Shown here in pieces: positions 32,626-40,821 of a stretch of 60,657 nucleotides of DNA (its first letter is position 1; each line of letters opens with the position of its first letter). The stretch covers positions 1 to 60,657 of IMG/VR virus record IMGVR_UViG_3300028895_000276. The stretch is one strand, 5' to 3'. The notes beneath the pieces were generated by a model. It was not told where the DNA came from and searched no databases. It was given only the letters and a program-made list of their open reading frames with translations. Source of the stretch: a virus. The translations under genes were made by a program, and so were the position numbers.

Positions 32626-32795
32626 CCGAACCCAACGGGCGTATCGTCTGGAGGTGGCCAATCTTCCGCACCCTATGCATAAACGACCACTGCGTGTGGG
32701 GCATCCCAGTACGTGTGGTGCAGCATCGCCGCTGGTCATATACCCACGGACGTCGCGTGTGGGTAACCGTACGATTCTACAGATCGAGGTGGTAG
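32622..32795 (+). CDS. Small basic protein
   Basis: A 57-residue protein beginning at the ATG that overlaps the previous stop. Rich in Trp, Arg and Val (MTEPNGRIVWRWPIFRTLC, RVWVTVRFYRSRW). It could bind nucleic acid or membrane. It depends on coupled translation. No family recognised. Confidence 0.45.
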   Translation: MTEPNGRIVWRWPIFRTLCINDHCVWGIPVRVVQHRRWSYTHGRRVWVTVRFYRSRW

Positions 32796-32797
32796 AG

Positions 32798-32989
32798 ATG
32801 AATACAGACTACGACAACATGAGTGATGAGCAGTTCCTAGCAGCCGCCGTGAACTCCGAGGATCGCACCGCGTTTCTGGAAGCCCTCACCCCGGAGCAGC
32901 TTGATCGGATGACGGCGCTGATCGCCAAGAGATTCGCGAGTTTCAACAAGCTGGTATCCGCTATCGTGGCGCCGCTACTGGAAGAGTGA
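32798..32989 (+). CDS. Small helical protein
   Basis: A 63-residue helical protein starting at ATG 32798 (GGTGGTAGAG). Begins MNTDYDNMSDEQFLAAAVNS. The stop overlaps the ATG of the TOPRIM gene. Function unknown. Confidence 0.5.
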   Translation: MNTDYDNMSDEQFLAAAVNSEDRTAFLEALTPEQLDRMTALIAKRFASFNKLVSAIVAPLLEE

Positions 32990-33870
32990 TGGCACGCATC
33001 CAGTACGAGACACACAAGTTCAAGCAGAGCACCCTAGCTACCATCGCACAGGCTAACAGCATTATCACAGAGTACCACCAGCAAGACCTCACCCTGACCC
33101 TACGGCAACTCTACTACCAGCTAGTGGCGCGTGGTCTGCTGGACAACAAGCAGAAGGAGTATAAGCGCCTGAGCGCCGTACTGGTCAAGGCACGCCGTGC
33201 CGGTCTGGTTGACTGGAACGCCATCGTAGACCGCACACGTGCTACGTACTCGCGCACGCGATGGGACAACCCGGCACAGATCCTGGTCGCCGCCGTGGAC
33301 AGCTACCACGAGGACTGGTGGACACAGCAGCCCTACCGTGTCGAGGTATGGATAGAGAAGGACGCGCTAGCCGGCGTCATTGCGCAGCCGTGCCACGACT
33401 ACGACGCCCCCTACTTCCCTTGTCGAGGATACGCGAGCGACAGCGAGATGTGGGTATCAGCGCAGCGTCTGCTGCGGCATCAGAAAGCTGGGCAGATGCC
33501 TATCATCCTGCACATGGGTGACCACGATCCTAGCGGCATCGACATGACACGCGACATCGAAGAGCGGCTGTGGATGTTCGGCGTCAAAGCTGATGTGAAG
33601 CGCATCGCCCTCAACATGGACCAGGTTCGACAGTACAACCCGCCACCCAACCCAGCCAAGGTATCTGATAGCCGCTATGCTACCTACGTCAGACATTACG
33701 GACATCAGAGCTGGGAGCTGGACGCCCTCGACCCGGCAACGCTGCGGACACTAATCGAGCAGGAGATATCCAGCTACGTCGAAGGCGACAGGTGGGTCGA
33801 TGCCAAGGAGCACGAAGAGAGCAACCGAGACCTCATTCGCCAAGCAGCCATCGACATACAGGAGGAGTAA
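32989..33870 (+). CDS. TOPRIM-domain protein
   Basis: A 293-residue protein, ATG overlapping the previous TGA. The middle has a Toprim-type pattern: VEVWIEKDALAGVI near residue 122 gives the first glutamate, PCRGYASDSEM the turn, and ILHMGDHDPSGIDMTRDIEE near 180 the D-x-D. The pattern is like Spo11/TopoVI-A-type Toprim domains. A basic N-terminal segment (TLRQLYYQLVARGLLDNKQK) could be winged helix. It may nick or bind DNA. Proteins of this layout occur in other phages but I know of no proven role. Confidence 0.65.
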   Translation: MARIQYETHKFKQSTLATIAQANSIITEYHQQDLTLTLRQLYYQLVARGLLDNKQKEYKRLSAVLVKARRAGLVDWNAIVDRTRATYSRTRWDNPAQILVAAVDSYHEDWWTQQPYRVEVWIEKDALAGVIAQPCHDYDAPYFPCRGYASDSEMWVSAQRLLRHQKAGQMPIILHMGDHDPSGIDMTRDIEERLWMFGVKADVKRIALNMDQVRQYNPPPNPAKVSDSRYATYVRHYGHQSWELDALDPATLRTLIEQEISSYVEGDRWVDAKEHEESNRDLIRQAAIDIQEE

Positions 33871-33872
33871 CC

Positions 33873-34031
33873 ATGGATTGCCTACCTACGCCCACGCCAG
33901 ATATGACTAGCGTCCTGGTAACCAAATTCGCCGGCAACGAAGACCTGCTGTTCTGGATACTGATGTCGTTCCTGATCATACTCATTCTGGTGGCACTGTC
34001 CGGACAACCTAACATTGCTAAGAGGTGGTAG
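33873..34031 (+). CDS. Small single-span membrane protein
   Basis: A 52-residue protein, ATG 33873 behind AGGAGGAGTAACC, a strong site. A hydrophobic segment (residues 27-44, FWILMSFLIILILVALSG) is followed by a short basic end. Its stop leads straight into module 4. Unknown role. Confidence 0.6.
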   Translation: MDCLPTPTPDMTSVLVTKFAGNEDLLFWILMSFLIILILVALSGQPNIAKRW

Positions 34032-34132
34032 AACGCCTGTCCTACAGTACCGAGGTCATGTATGCCGACAACATGACAGGTGTCATGTCTTGCCCGGAAA
34101 TACTTGACAAAGAGGCCAAGGTGTGGTTTAAT
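34030..34132 (+). promoter_or_regulatory. Early promoter/operator module 4
   Basis: Box GAACGCCTGTCCTACAGTAC, palindrome ACATGACAGGTGTCATGT (34071-34088), TTGACA (34104-34109), 17 bases, TTTAAT (34127-34132). Closest in its upstream box to module 1, and in its palindrome to module 3. Confidence 0.85.
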
Positions 34133-34178
34133 AGGGGTAGATCAGAGGACACCAGCCAGCAGACAGGAGACAGACGAG

Positions 34179-34652
34179 ATGACAGAGCAGAACGAGAGCA
34201 AGGTCGAGTACCACGTAGTGATCGAGGATGCGAAGGGTCACACAGACGGCATCGCCCACTTCATCTACAGCGACTGGGGATCAGCCAGCACCAAGGCGCA
34301 GCAGATGACAGCCTACCACCGCCAGACATACGCGGTACACGCGGTCCTGTTCAGCCCGCGCTACAACTTCCCGCAGCGGATCGGCAAGGTGAGCAAGCCC
34401 TACAACCCGCCCATGATCGCGAACAACCGCCCCAACGACCGCACGCTCAAGGCGATGGTAGTGAAGATCCTGCAGCAAGCTCTGATCGACGATGCAGTCA
34501 CGGTCGAGGACATCTACAACATCGGCGCCGAGCTTGATGACGACTACGACGCCGCAGTGGTCGAGGTGCAGGATTTGGCCGACCTACACGTGGCCGGCAG
34601 CGACAAGCTCAGCCAGATGGTCGAAGCTTACTGGACAGCCAGCGTCGAGTGA
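34179..34652 (+). CDS. Hypothetical early protein
   Basis: A 157-residue protein, ATG 34179 after AGGAGACAGACGAG. It starts MTEQNESKVEYHVVIEDAKG, has strands, then an acidic helix region (GAELDDDYDAAVVEVQDLAD). It is the only gene between modules 4 and 5. No family recognised. Confidence 0.55.
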   Translation: MTEQNESKVEYHVVIEDAKGHTDGIAHFIYSDWGSASTKAQQMTAYHRQTYAVHAVLFSPRYNFPQRIGKVSKPYNPPMIANNRPNDRTLKAMVVKILQQALIDDAVTVEDIYNIGAELDDDYDAAVVEVQDLADLHVAGSDKLSQMVEAYWTASVE

Positions 34653-34660
34653 AGCACCGC

Positions 34661-34726
34661 ATGACAGATGTCATGTCCAAGGCATGACATCTGTCACTAC
34701 CGCCCCACCGCCCGATGTGGTTTAAT
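34661..34726 (+). promoter_or_regulatory. Double operator with extended -10 promoter (module 5)
   Basis: Two palindromes in tandem, ATGACAGATGTCAT (34661-34674) and ATGACATCTGTCAC (34684-34697), then TGTGGTTTAAT (-10 at 34721-34726). The -35 position reads TACCGC, poor, so the promoter relies on its extended -10 and possibly on an activator at the operators. Confidence 0.7.
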
Positions 34727-34774
34727 TGGGATATAGCAGACACACACAGACCAGACGACCAACGAGGAGACGAG

Positions 34775-35212
34775 ATGAGCTACGGATACCAGACTGTCGA
34801 GATGCAGAGATTCTCCAAGTACCACGTGAAGCTGTTCCGGTTCGGGTACGTGATCGCCACGTGCAAGGACATGCCCGAAGCCAAGGTGGCCCGCCGCATT
34901 CACCGCCGGCTGCTGAAGGGTCTCAAGACCAACCACGAGTTCGACCCCCGCGAGGCATTCACCGGTGAGCGTGTCCGCGAGAGCGTAGCGTTCGAGATCC
35001 TGCACACCCTGCTGGATGACGGCATCGCCGCAGTGATGGCCGACCTCGACATCGTGACTGAGGACCACCACGAACGCGCCGTCGAGATCCTGAGCGAGTG
35101 CAAGATCACGGACGACAGCGTGATGGCAGTCACCGGCAAGCTGTCCGCAGAACTCGCCATCGGGATGCTGCAGGCATACTCGTACGTTGAAGGATTCTCC
35201 CGGACCGCGTAA
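34775..35212 (+). CDS. Hypothetical early protein
   Basis: A 145-residue protein, ATG 34775 behind GAGGAGACGAG. The opening strands (MSYGYQTVEMQRFSKYHVKL) are followed by a very basic helix (VARRIHRRLLKGLKTNHEF) and then an acidic helical half. The split charge suggests nucleic acid or protein binding. No recognised family. Confidence 0.5.
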   Translation: MSYGYQTVEMQRFSKYHVKLFRFGYVIATCKDMPEAKVARRIHRRLLKGLKTNHEFDPREAFTGERVRESVAFEILHTLLDDGIAAVMADLDIVTEDHHERAVEILSECKITDDSVMAVTGKLSAELAIGMLQAYSYVEGFSRTA

Positions 35213-35250
35213 TCAGACGACCACAGACCAGACGACAGGAGACAGATCAG

Positions 35251-36711
35251 ATGACCACACAAGCAGTCAGCATCGACCAATTCCTCGAAGAAGGCGTCCT
35301 GATCAGGGTATCGGTATTCGGTACCACGATGTTCAAAGAGCGCATCGGGTGGGCACAGTTGGGGGTAGACCCCAGTGACGTGGACAACCGCCGCGTGAAA
35401 CAGGCCCATCACATCCTCAGCCCCGAAGCCCACTCCATGCTGCACGTGTGGTCTGGCAAGATGCGTGGACTCGTCCGCGAGTACAGCGTGGACACCAGCG
35501 CCGTGGATGCTCTGATGGGTGGTCACTGGCACTGGGTGGCCAACGCATCACTGCCCGACTTTCAGGACGCGTGGGATCGACTGATGCTCAAGCGCGACGA
35601 CATCGTCATGCACATCATCACCCACCTGGACGAGTACCGCGAGGAAGCCCGCGACTACTGGCGCGAACAGGCAGCCGGCGCATGGGCAGCCATCCGATCA
35701 CGCATCGGTGGCGCCGCGTTCGCAGTCGAAGGACGCATCTTCGATGCCACCGAACAGCCCGAATTCATCCAGTACTGCGTGGACGCAGCCATCGCCCGAT
35801 TCCCCACCGAAGACAAGATCCGCAACGAGATTCACGCCGGTTATACCACCTTCGAGCCGTTCAGCAACGTCCAACGCGCCGAAGCCCGCGAGCAGGTAGC
35901 CCGCGCCGACCAGGCACAGAGCGAAGCCGCCATCAGCAGGATGCGCGCCGAGGATCTCGCGTTCACCAAGCAGACACGCCGGCAAGCCATCCGTCAGGCA
36001 CAGATAACCCGCGCACAGGCTCTGGTGTCCGCAGTTAAGGATCCGGTGCAGGAGTCGCTAGAGAAGGCACTCGCCACGGTGGCCGACGAGGTGCAGAACA
36101 TTACCGACAGCTACCAGCGCAACGGGTACCTGAACTGGACCCTGGTCGAGAAGGCCAAGAAGCTACGCAAGCTCTGGAGTATCCTAGGTGGCGATATGGC
36201 CGACCAGGATCGCATCAAGACCCTGCTGATCGACCTCGAACGCTTCATCGACGCATGCCCGGACCGCAAGTACTCGAAGGACGACGCACGCACTATCCTG
36301 GCCGCACTCGGTAGCATCGGCAGCGCCGTCGAGAAAGAAGCCGCCGATATCGCAGCCGGCATCCACAAGGCAGAGAAGGCAGCCGCCAGCGTACCGGACA
36401 ACGCCGACGAGATCCTGGCAGCCCTGATCACCGCAGTCACCAAAGCACCCGGCATCGAAGCCCACCACCGCCGGCTGAGGAACTGGATGAACGACCTCTC
36501 GCCGGACACCCAGCGCGCCAACAACCTGCTGGAGTTGTCAGTGCTGGAGCGCATCCCTGCAGACCTCGAGCGGTACCGCAAGACCTCGACGTTCCCCAAG
36601 ATGCTCTTCGTGAAGCAACTGGCCACCCGCATGGTAGCCAGCTACAGCATCGAGCCGGCAGTAGCCGAGTGGGTGGTCACCTGCTGGGACAAGGTTCTGG
36701 ACCAGCGCTAG
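35251..36711 (+). CDS. Large helical early protein, possibly partnered with the VWA protein
   Basis: A 486-residue protein, ATG 35251 behind AGGAGACAGATCAG. The N-terminal 160 residues resemble a DUF3150-like layout (SVFGTTMFKERIGWAQLGVD, SVDTSAVDALMGGHWHWVAN then REEARDYWREQ). The rest is long helices, partly coiled coil. Proteins of this kind often accompany VWA and MoxR-type ATPase genes in phages; here only the VWA partner is seen, 3 kb upstream. I am only moderately sure of the family. Confidence 0.5.
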   Translation: MTTQAVSIDQFLEEGVLIRVSVFGTTMFKERIGWAQLGVDPSDVDNRRVKQAHHILSPEAHSMLHVWSGKMRGLVREYSVDTSAVDALMGGHWHWVANASLPDFQDAWDRLMLKRDDIVMHIITHLDEYREEARDYWREQAAGAWAAIRSRIGGAAFAVEGRIFDATEQPEFIQYCVDAAIARFPTEDKIRNEIHAGYTTFEPFSNVQRAEAREQVARADQAQSEAAISRMRAEDLAFTKQTRRQAIRQAQITRAQALVSAVKDPVQESLEKALATVADEVQNITDSYQRNGYLNWTLVEKAKKLRKLWSILGGDMADQDRIKTLLIDLERFIDACPDRKYSKDDARTILAALGSIGSAVEKEAADIAAGIHKAEKAAASVPDNADEILAALITAVTKAPGIEAHHRRLRNWMNDLSPDTQRANNLLELSVLERIPADLERYRKTSTFPKMLFVKQLATRMVASYSIEPAVAEWVVTCWDKVLDQR

Positions 36712-36716
36712 CACGC

Positions 36717-36782
36717 ATGACGGGTGTCATCCGCACAGGGTGACACCCGTCACTAGCATTCATACGCAAGATGTGGTTTACT
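36717..36782 (+). promoter_or_regulatory. Operator pair with extended -10 promoter (module 6)
   Basis: ATGACGGGTGTCAT (36717-36730) and GTGACACCCGTCAC (36740-36753). The two also pair with each other over 11 bp (GACGGGTGTCA with TGACACCCGTC), so the RNA could form a hairpin ending the upstream transcript. TGTGGTTTACT with -10 at 36777-36782 follows; the -35 is weak. Confidence 0.65.
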
Positions 36783-36819
36783 GGAAAGACAGCCAACACC
36801 AACAGCAAAGGAGACCTAC

Positions 36820-37149
36820 ATGGCGTCAAAGATCACTATCACACGGATCGACTTCGTGACCACCGAAGAGATGGTGGTCGTGAACAAGGTCTACGAGGGC
36901 GTGTTGCGAGGTAATCGCGACATCGTCGTCGACACCAAGCAGCATCCCATAGCGAAGTTCGAAGGTATGCTGGACTGGTGTGAGAAGAACGGGTGGATCG
37001 TGCGCCGGTTCGAGCCGCGAGGTGCACGAGCGTGGAAGGGAAGCGAGCCACGCCCGGTGCGCACCAAGAAGGCTATCAAGAAGCTAGCGATGCGCCTGCA
37101 ACGAGATGGATTCGACAGCAACCGCTTCGACCTCAGGTATGATATGTGA
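36820..37149 (+). CDS. Small basic protein
   Basis: A 109-residue protein, ATG 36820 behind AAAGGAGACCTAC. Two halves: strand-rich MASKITITRIDFVTTEEMVV and basic (RPVRTKKAIKKLAMRLQRDG), so nucleic-acid binding is likely. It overlaps nothing. No recognised family. Confidence 0.5.
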   Translation: MASKITITRIDFVTTEEMVVVNKVYEGVLRGNRDIVVDTKQHPIAKFEGMLDWCEKNGWIVRRFEPRGARAWKGSEPRPVRTKKAIKKLAMRLQRDGFDSNRFDLRYDM

Positions 37150-37166
37150 AGCAGGAGACAGACGAG

Positions 37167-37934
37167 ATGAACCTCACAGACAAGCAGACCATCCAGCGAG
37201 TGCTGAAGGCACTAGGCGTCAAGGCCGAGACCATCAAGAGCGACCTCGACGTCGATCGCCTAAGCGAGTACGACGGATCTATCGAGGATGCCGTGCTTAT
37301 CCTCATCCACAACGCGGCAATCAGGCTGCAAGCCGACGTGCCCGAGAGCATCAAGACCCGCGCCACAGTCAGCAGCAACGTGCTAGGGTTCAATATCGAG
37401 GTCACCGGTAACAGCGTCATCGACATCAAGGACGGGTACTACACAGCCATTCGCGCTATCACGGATCTGCGGCAGGAAGGTTTCCACGAGTTGGCCATGC
37501 GCGACGGCACGCGGGCACAACCCACGTACAGCGCAGAGCCGCCACCTATGCCCGAGGACAACCCGCCGCCACCAGCCGGCAGCCCACCACCCGCAGCCGG
37601 CAGCCAGCCTACAGGCAGCCCACCACCAGCCGGCAACGGCAACCCACCGATCCAAGGACCCACCGACATCAAGCGAGGTGTAGCTCAACTGCACGAGATC
37701 GGCGTCGATTCCGATGGTAAGGTCAAGTTCAAGGTGGGTGGGTTCAAGTGGCCGTTCCAGGAGGGACGTGGCGCCGAGATGGCAGCGTCGCTGTTCGACA
37801 CCGATCTTGGCTGGAACGCTAATCACTTCAAGCCTGGCGCCCACTACGGACCCGAGATCTGTGGCCCGCTGCACGTAGAGTGGGAGAAGCCTGGCAAGTA
37901 CTACAACGTGATACGCGTCTTCAAGCAGATCTGA
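37167..37934 (+). CDS. Hypothetical protein with proline-rich linker
   Basis: A 255-residue protein, ATG 37167 behind AGGAGACAGACGAG. Domains: an N-terminal helical/beta part to about residue 118, a linker of repeats on PPPAGSPPPAAGSQPTGSPP (about 125-165), and a C-terminal domain (VKFKVGGFKWPFQEGRGAEM, then GWNANHFKPGAHYGPEICGP). The C-terminal domain lies just before SSB and may act in replication or recombination, but nothing proves it. Confidence 0.55.
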   Translation: MNLTDKQTIQRVLKALGVKAETIKSDLDVDRLSEYDGSIEDAVLILIHNAAIRLQADVPESIKTRATVSSNVLGFNIEVTGNSVIDIKDGYYTAIRAITDLRQEGFHELAMRDGTRAQPTYSAEPPPMPEDNPPPPAGSPPPAAGSQPTGSPPPAGNGNPPIQGPTDIKRGVAQLHEIGVDSDGKVKFKVGGFKWPFQEGRGAEMAASLFDTDLGWNANHFKPGAHYGPEICGPLHVEWEKPGKYYNVIRVFKQI

Positions 37935-38062
37935 CGCACTAGAAGGTACTCTCCTTGCACAGGACGGCACCAACAGGCCCTAACACACCCTCGATGCGAC
38001 GGAGAGCAAGGGAGATACCACGGAGAGCAACGGAGACCCATTCGGATTCAGAACTACCCTAC
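37935..38062 (+). repeat. Dispersed palindromic element, copy B
   Basis: GGTACTCTCCTTGC (37945-37958) with ACAGGACGGC, and the partner arm GCAAGGGAGATACC (38006-38019; pairs with one bulge). CAACGGAGACCCATTCGGAT follows as in copies A and C. It fills the gap before the SSB ribosome site. Confidence 0.85.
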
Positions 38063-38073
38063 AGGAGAGAGCG

Positions 38074-38514
38074 ATGCACGAGAGATGGCAGATTATCGGC
38101 AACCTTGGCGGAGACCCCGAGATGCGCTACACTGCAGACGGCACACCCGTCACCAACGTTAGCATAGCAGTGACACGACGCTGGAACGACCGCAACAGCG
38201 GCAACCGCCGCGAGCATACCACCTGGTACCGGGTGGCCGCGTGGAGCCGCAACGCTGAAGTGCTGGCCGAATACACGCACAAGGGAAGCCGCGTCTTCAT
38301 CGAAGGCGTGCCGGCAACCGACGAAAACGGCAACCCGCGCATCTGGACCGGGCAGGACGGGCAAGCACGCGCTAGCTATGAACTGACCGCGCAGAAGATC
38401 GTCCTGCTGGGTGACAGCGGTGGACAGCGCGACGCCGGCAACCAGCGGCAGGGTACCAGTCGCTATGCGGCACCAACCTCTGTGGCCGATAACGACGACG
38501 CCATCCCATTCTGA
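38074..38514 (+). CDS. ssb: Single-stranded DNA-binding protein
   Basis: A 146-residue SSB, ATG 38074 behind AGGAGAGAGCG. The OB fold shows MHERWQIIGNLGGDPEMRYT, the VTNVSIAVTRRW strand and WYRVAAWSRNAEV. The C-terminus is a short linker and the acidic tip DNDDAIPF, which in bacterial SSBs recruits replication and repair partners. Length is typical (about 150). It opens the core replication gene run (primase, helicase and polymerase follow). Confidence 0.92.
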   Translation: MHERWQIIGNLGGDPEMRYTADGTPVTNVSIAVTRRWNDRNSGNRREHTTWYRVAAWSRNAEVLAEYTHKGSRVFIEGVPATDENGNPRIWTGQDGQARASYELTAQKIVLLGDSGGQRDAGNQRQGTSRYAAPTSVADNDDAIPF

Positions 38515-38526
38515 GGAGGAGCAGCG

Positions 38527-38748
38527 ATGCGTAAACACACACGAACGGCAAAGCTAGTCGGAGTAGCCGTCATCGCGGCAGTCTTCCAAGGCATCATTAT
38601 CGGACAGAACCACGGGTGGCTTGCACAGGCCATGCTTATCGCGTGGGTGCTGGTATCGGTGATAGCTATCGACCTCAAGGACCGCCGCGATGCTGAGCTG
38701 GCCGAGTACGTGTACGACAGAGAGGACGAAGACGATGACACCGGTTAA
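38527..38748 (+). CDS. Small membrane protein
   Basis: A 73-residue protein, ATG 38527 behind GAGGAGGAGCAGCG. Two hydrophobic segments (residues 11-27 and 33-51) and an acidic tail (EYVYDREDEDDDTG). It overlaps the next gene. Unknown role. Confidence 0.55.
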   Translation: MRKHTRTAKLVGVAVIAAVFQGIIIGQNHGWLAQAMLIAWVLVSVIAIDLKDRRDAELAEYVYDREDEDDDTG

Positions 38749-39274
38749 ACTGCACGACACCTTGCATGCCGCCGTCTTCGACGAGACGAAGTTCTGGCGA
38801 CAAACACATTACGGCAGCCTAGCACACCTATGGGCAGCCCGCAGAGGACAGGCATTCAGTCTGTGCGGTGCACGCCGTAGCCGGCACGTAATCGAAAGCC
38901 AGATAGCACGACCGAACGCGAAGCGATGCGCCAAGTGCGAAGCGTACGCAGACGCCTACCGGCACAGTCTGCAGCCGCTGCAAGTCAGCTTCGGGTCGCA
39001 AGGATCCTTCACCGACGAACGGTGGATCATAGCAACCCACCTCTACCACGAACTAACCGAGGATATCGTGCAGAGCATCCTGGCACAAGTCACCAAGGAC
39101 CACGACAGACTGCCGGCAAGGGTCATCTGCAGTGACGGCAACAGATCAGCGGTGACCGCCGCCGTGCGCAGGTTCAACCGGATGGAACGCACCGTGGTCC
39201 TGAGCGAAGCAGACAGCGTATGCGAATCCGGTCATCTATGGATTAAACTGCAACACGGGAGGGTCTACTCATGA
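38735..39274 (+). CDS. Hypothetical protein
   Basis: A 179-residue protein, ATG 38735 inside the end of the previous gene. Notable segment: SLCGARRSRHVIESQIARPN then KRCAKCEAYADAY, a Cys/His set that might bind zinc. It overlaps the next start by 4 bases. No recognised family. Confidence 0.5.
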   Translation: MTPVKLHDTLHAAVFDETKFWRQTHYGSLAHLWAARRGQAFSLCGARRSRHVIESQIARPNAKRCAKCEAYADAYRHSLQPLQVSFGSQGSFTDERWIIATHLYHELTEDIVQSILAQVTKDHDRLPARVICSDGNRSAVTAAVRRFNRMERTVVLSEADSVCESGHLWIKLQHGRVYS

Positions 39275-39573
39275 CCAGACGTATCGTACGCGTGGACGAG
39301 ATATCAGGAGACAAGCGCGATGCCAGCGTAGTACGCCGCATCACCGTACCGTTTACGCCGGCTGAACTCGGTATCCTAGGCCGGGCAGCGGATGAAGCTG
39401 GCACCAACTTCAAACACCTCGTCAGATGCCTGGTGATCACAGGACTGCTGCAGCACTTCAGCGAGATAGCTAACCCGCTGCAGCACATCCTCACCGACGA
39501 GACTGACGATACCATCCACGAAAGTCTGCTACTGCCCGAGGTGGCTGATGGCAACCAGGATCTTGATGGGTAG
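39271..39573 (+). CDS. Small protein, possible DNA-binding
   Basis: A 100-residue protein whose ATG overlaps the previous TGA. Begins MTRRIVRVDEISGDKRDASV, then VRRITVPFTPAELGILGRAA with the strand-helix-helix look of ribbon-helix-helix proteins (TVPFTPAELGILGRAADEAG). It precedes primase. Uncertain. Confidence 0.5.
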   Translation: MTRRIVRVDEISGDKRDASVVRRITVPFTPAELGILGRAADEAGTNFKHLVRCLVITGLLQHFSEIANPLQHILTDETDDTIHESLLLPEVADGNQDLDG

Positions 39574-40468
39574 TGCAGCCCTAGCTGCAGCAGCAGCCGA
39601 GGCCCTGCACACCGTCCTCAACCAGAAGACCGAGAGCGAGTATGCAGGACCGTGCCCCAAGTGCGGAGGTGAGGACCGGTTCGTCGTCTTCACGGATGGC
39701 AAACCGCGCTACTGGTGCAGGCAATGCGGGTACCGTGGTTTCCTGGACGGTATTCTAGAGATGACAGACGAGGACCGCGCCGCATACCAGGCAGCATCAG
39801 AAGAGCAGCGCGCCGCCGAAGCAGCCGCACGCGTCAAAGCCGAAGCCAAGATGGCCGAGAGCAAGGACCATCTGCAGTACTACAGTGCACTGCTAGCCAG
39901 ACCCGAACACATAGCCTACTGGACCGGTGAGGGCATCACCATGGATAGCATCCACAGATTCCAACTAGGATGGTGCGCTCACTGCCCCACCGACAGCGAA
40001 GGACGGTCCTCGTACACAATACCGATGTGGCGCGAAGGGAAGCTGGTTAACATTCGTCACCGACTGGAGACCACCGCATCTGGAGACCGCTACCGCCCAC
40101 ACGCCAAGCACCTACCGCGCAAGCTGCTGTTCAACCACGACGAGGCATTCGGCGCCAGTACCGGTATCATCCTGGAAGGCGCCAAGAAAGCCATCGTGCT
40201 AGGGCAACTTGGCTATGCTACGGTAGCCATCTGCGGCAAAAGCAACTACGACGAGAGGACCCTGGCACCGATACGGCACTGGGATCCAGCTTACGTGATG
40301 CTTGACCCGGATGCTACCGACACCGCGCTAGACATAGCCCGCATGTTGCACGGCAGAGGCTACCTAGTCAAGACCATCGTGAAGCCTGACGACCTCATCG
40401 TGCAGGGACACGGCAGCGCCGCCGATGTGGCACTGCTGCTGAAGTACGCTAGGAGGATCACACCATGA
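39548..40468 (+). CDS. DnaG/T7-type primase (zinc ribbon plus TOPRIM)
   Basis: A 306-residue primase, ATG overlapping the previous gene. Zinc ribbon near residues 33-60: PCPKCGGEDRFVVFTDGKPR then YWCRQCGYRG. The TOPRIM part near 210-270 has IILEGAKKAIVLG for the first acidic residue and DPAYVMLDPDATDTALDIA for D-x-D. It makes RNA primers for lagging-strand synthesis with the helicase encoded next. It is a stand-alone primase, not fused to helicase as in T7 gp4. Confidence 0.85.
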   Translation: MATRILMGSAALAAAAAEALHTVLNQKTESEYAGPCPKCGGEDRFVVFTDGKPRYWCRQCGYRGFLDGILEMTDEDRAAYQAASEEQRAAEAAARVKAEAKMAESKDHLQYYSALLARPEHIAYWTGEGITMDSIHRFQLGWCAHCPTDSEGRSSYTIPMWREGKLVNIRHRLETTASGDRYRPHAKHLPRKLLFNHDEAFGASTGIILEGAKKAIVLGQLGYATVAICGKSNYDERTLAPIRHWDPAYVMLDPDATDTALDIARMLHGRGYLVKTIVKPDDLIVQGHGSAADVALLLKYARRITP

Positions 40469-40821
40469 ACAAGCAACTCAGCATGCTGCCACGCGTCAAG
40501 ACGCGCCAGCACGGACCGGGTGCACTGGATCCACACACGCCGCAGCAGAAGCGACTGTTTCAGGAGCTGCACCGCACCTACGCCGCGCTAGGACGACGAG
40601 CGCCTCGCCGGTTCGCAACCATCCAACAGGCAGAAGCCTACCAAACCGCCGCCGAGGAGCTAGGTGACGAATACAACGAGCTACTGCTCATGTCACTGCA
40701 AGCCGGCAGGACCAGCATGGCCGGCGTGTTGCGCTACCTGCAAGCGTGCGTTAGGTCGCGCAAAGAGACAGCCAGCGACGACAGCGAACCCAACGTCGTA
40801 AAGATGCCATGGACGGACTGA
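40465..40821 (+). CDS. Small helical protein between primase and helicase
   Basis: A 118-residue protein overlapping primase (ATG 40465) and the helicase start. The fold is helical (QQAEAYQTAAEELGDEYNEL, then LQAGRTSMAGVLRYLQACVR). Its place suggests a helicase-loading or helicase N-terminal-domain role, but the sequence gives no direct support. Confidence 0.55.
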   Translation: MNKQLSMLPRVKTRQHGPGALDPHTPQQKRLFQELHRTYAALGRRAPRRFATIQQAEAYQTAAEELGDEYNELLLMSLQAGRTSMAGVLRYLQACVRSRKETASDDSEPNVVKMPWTD

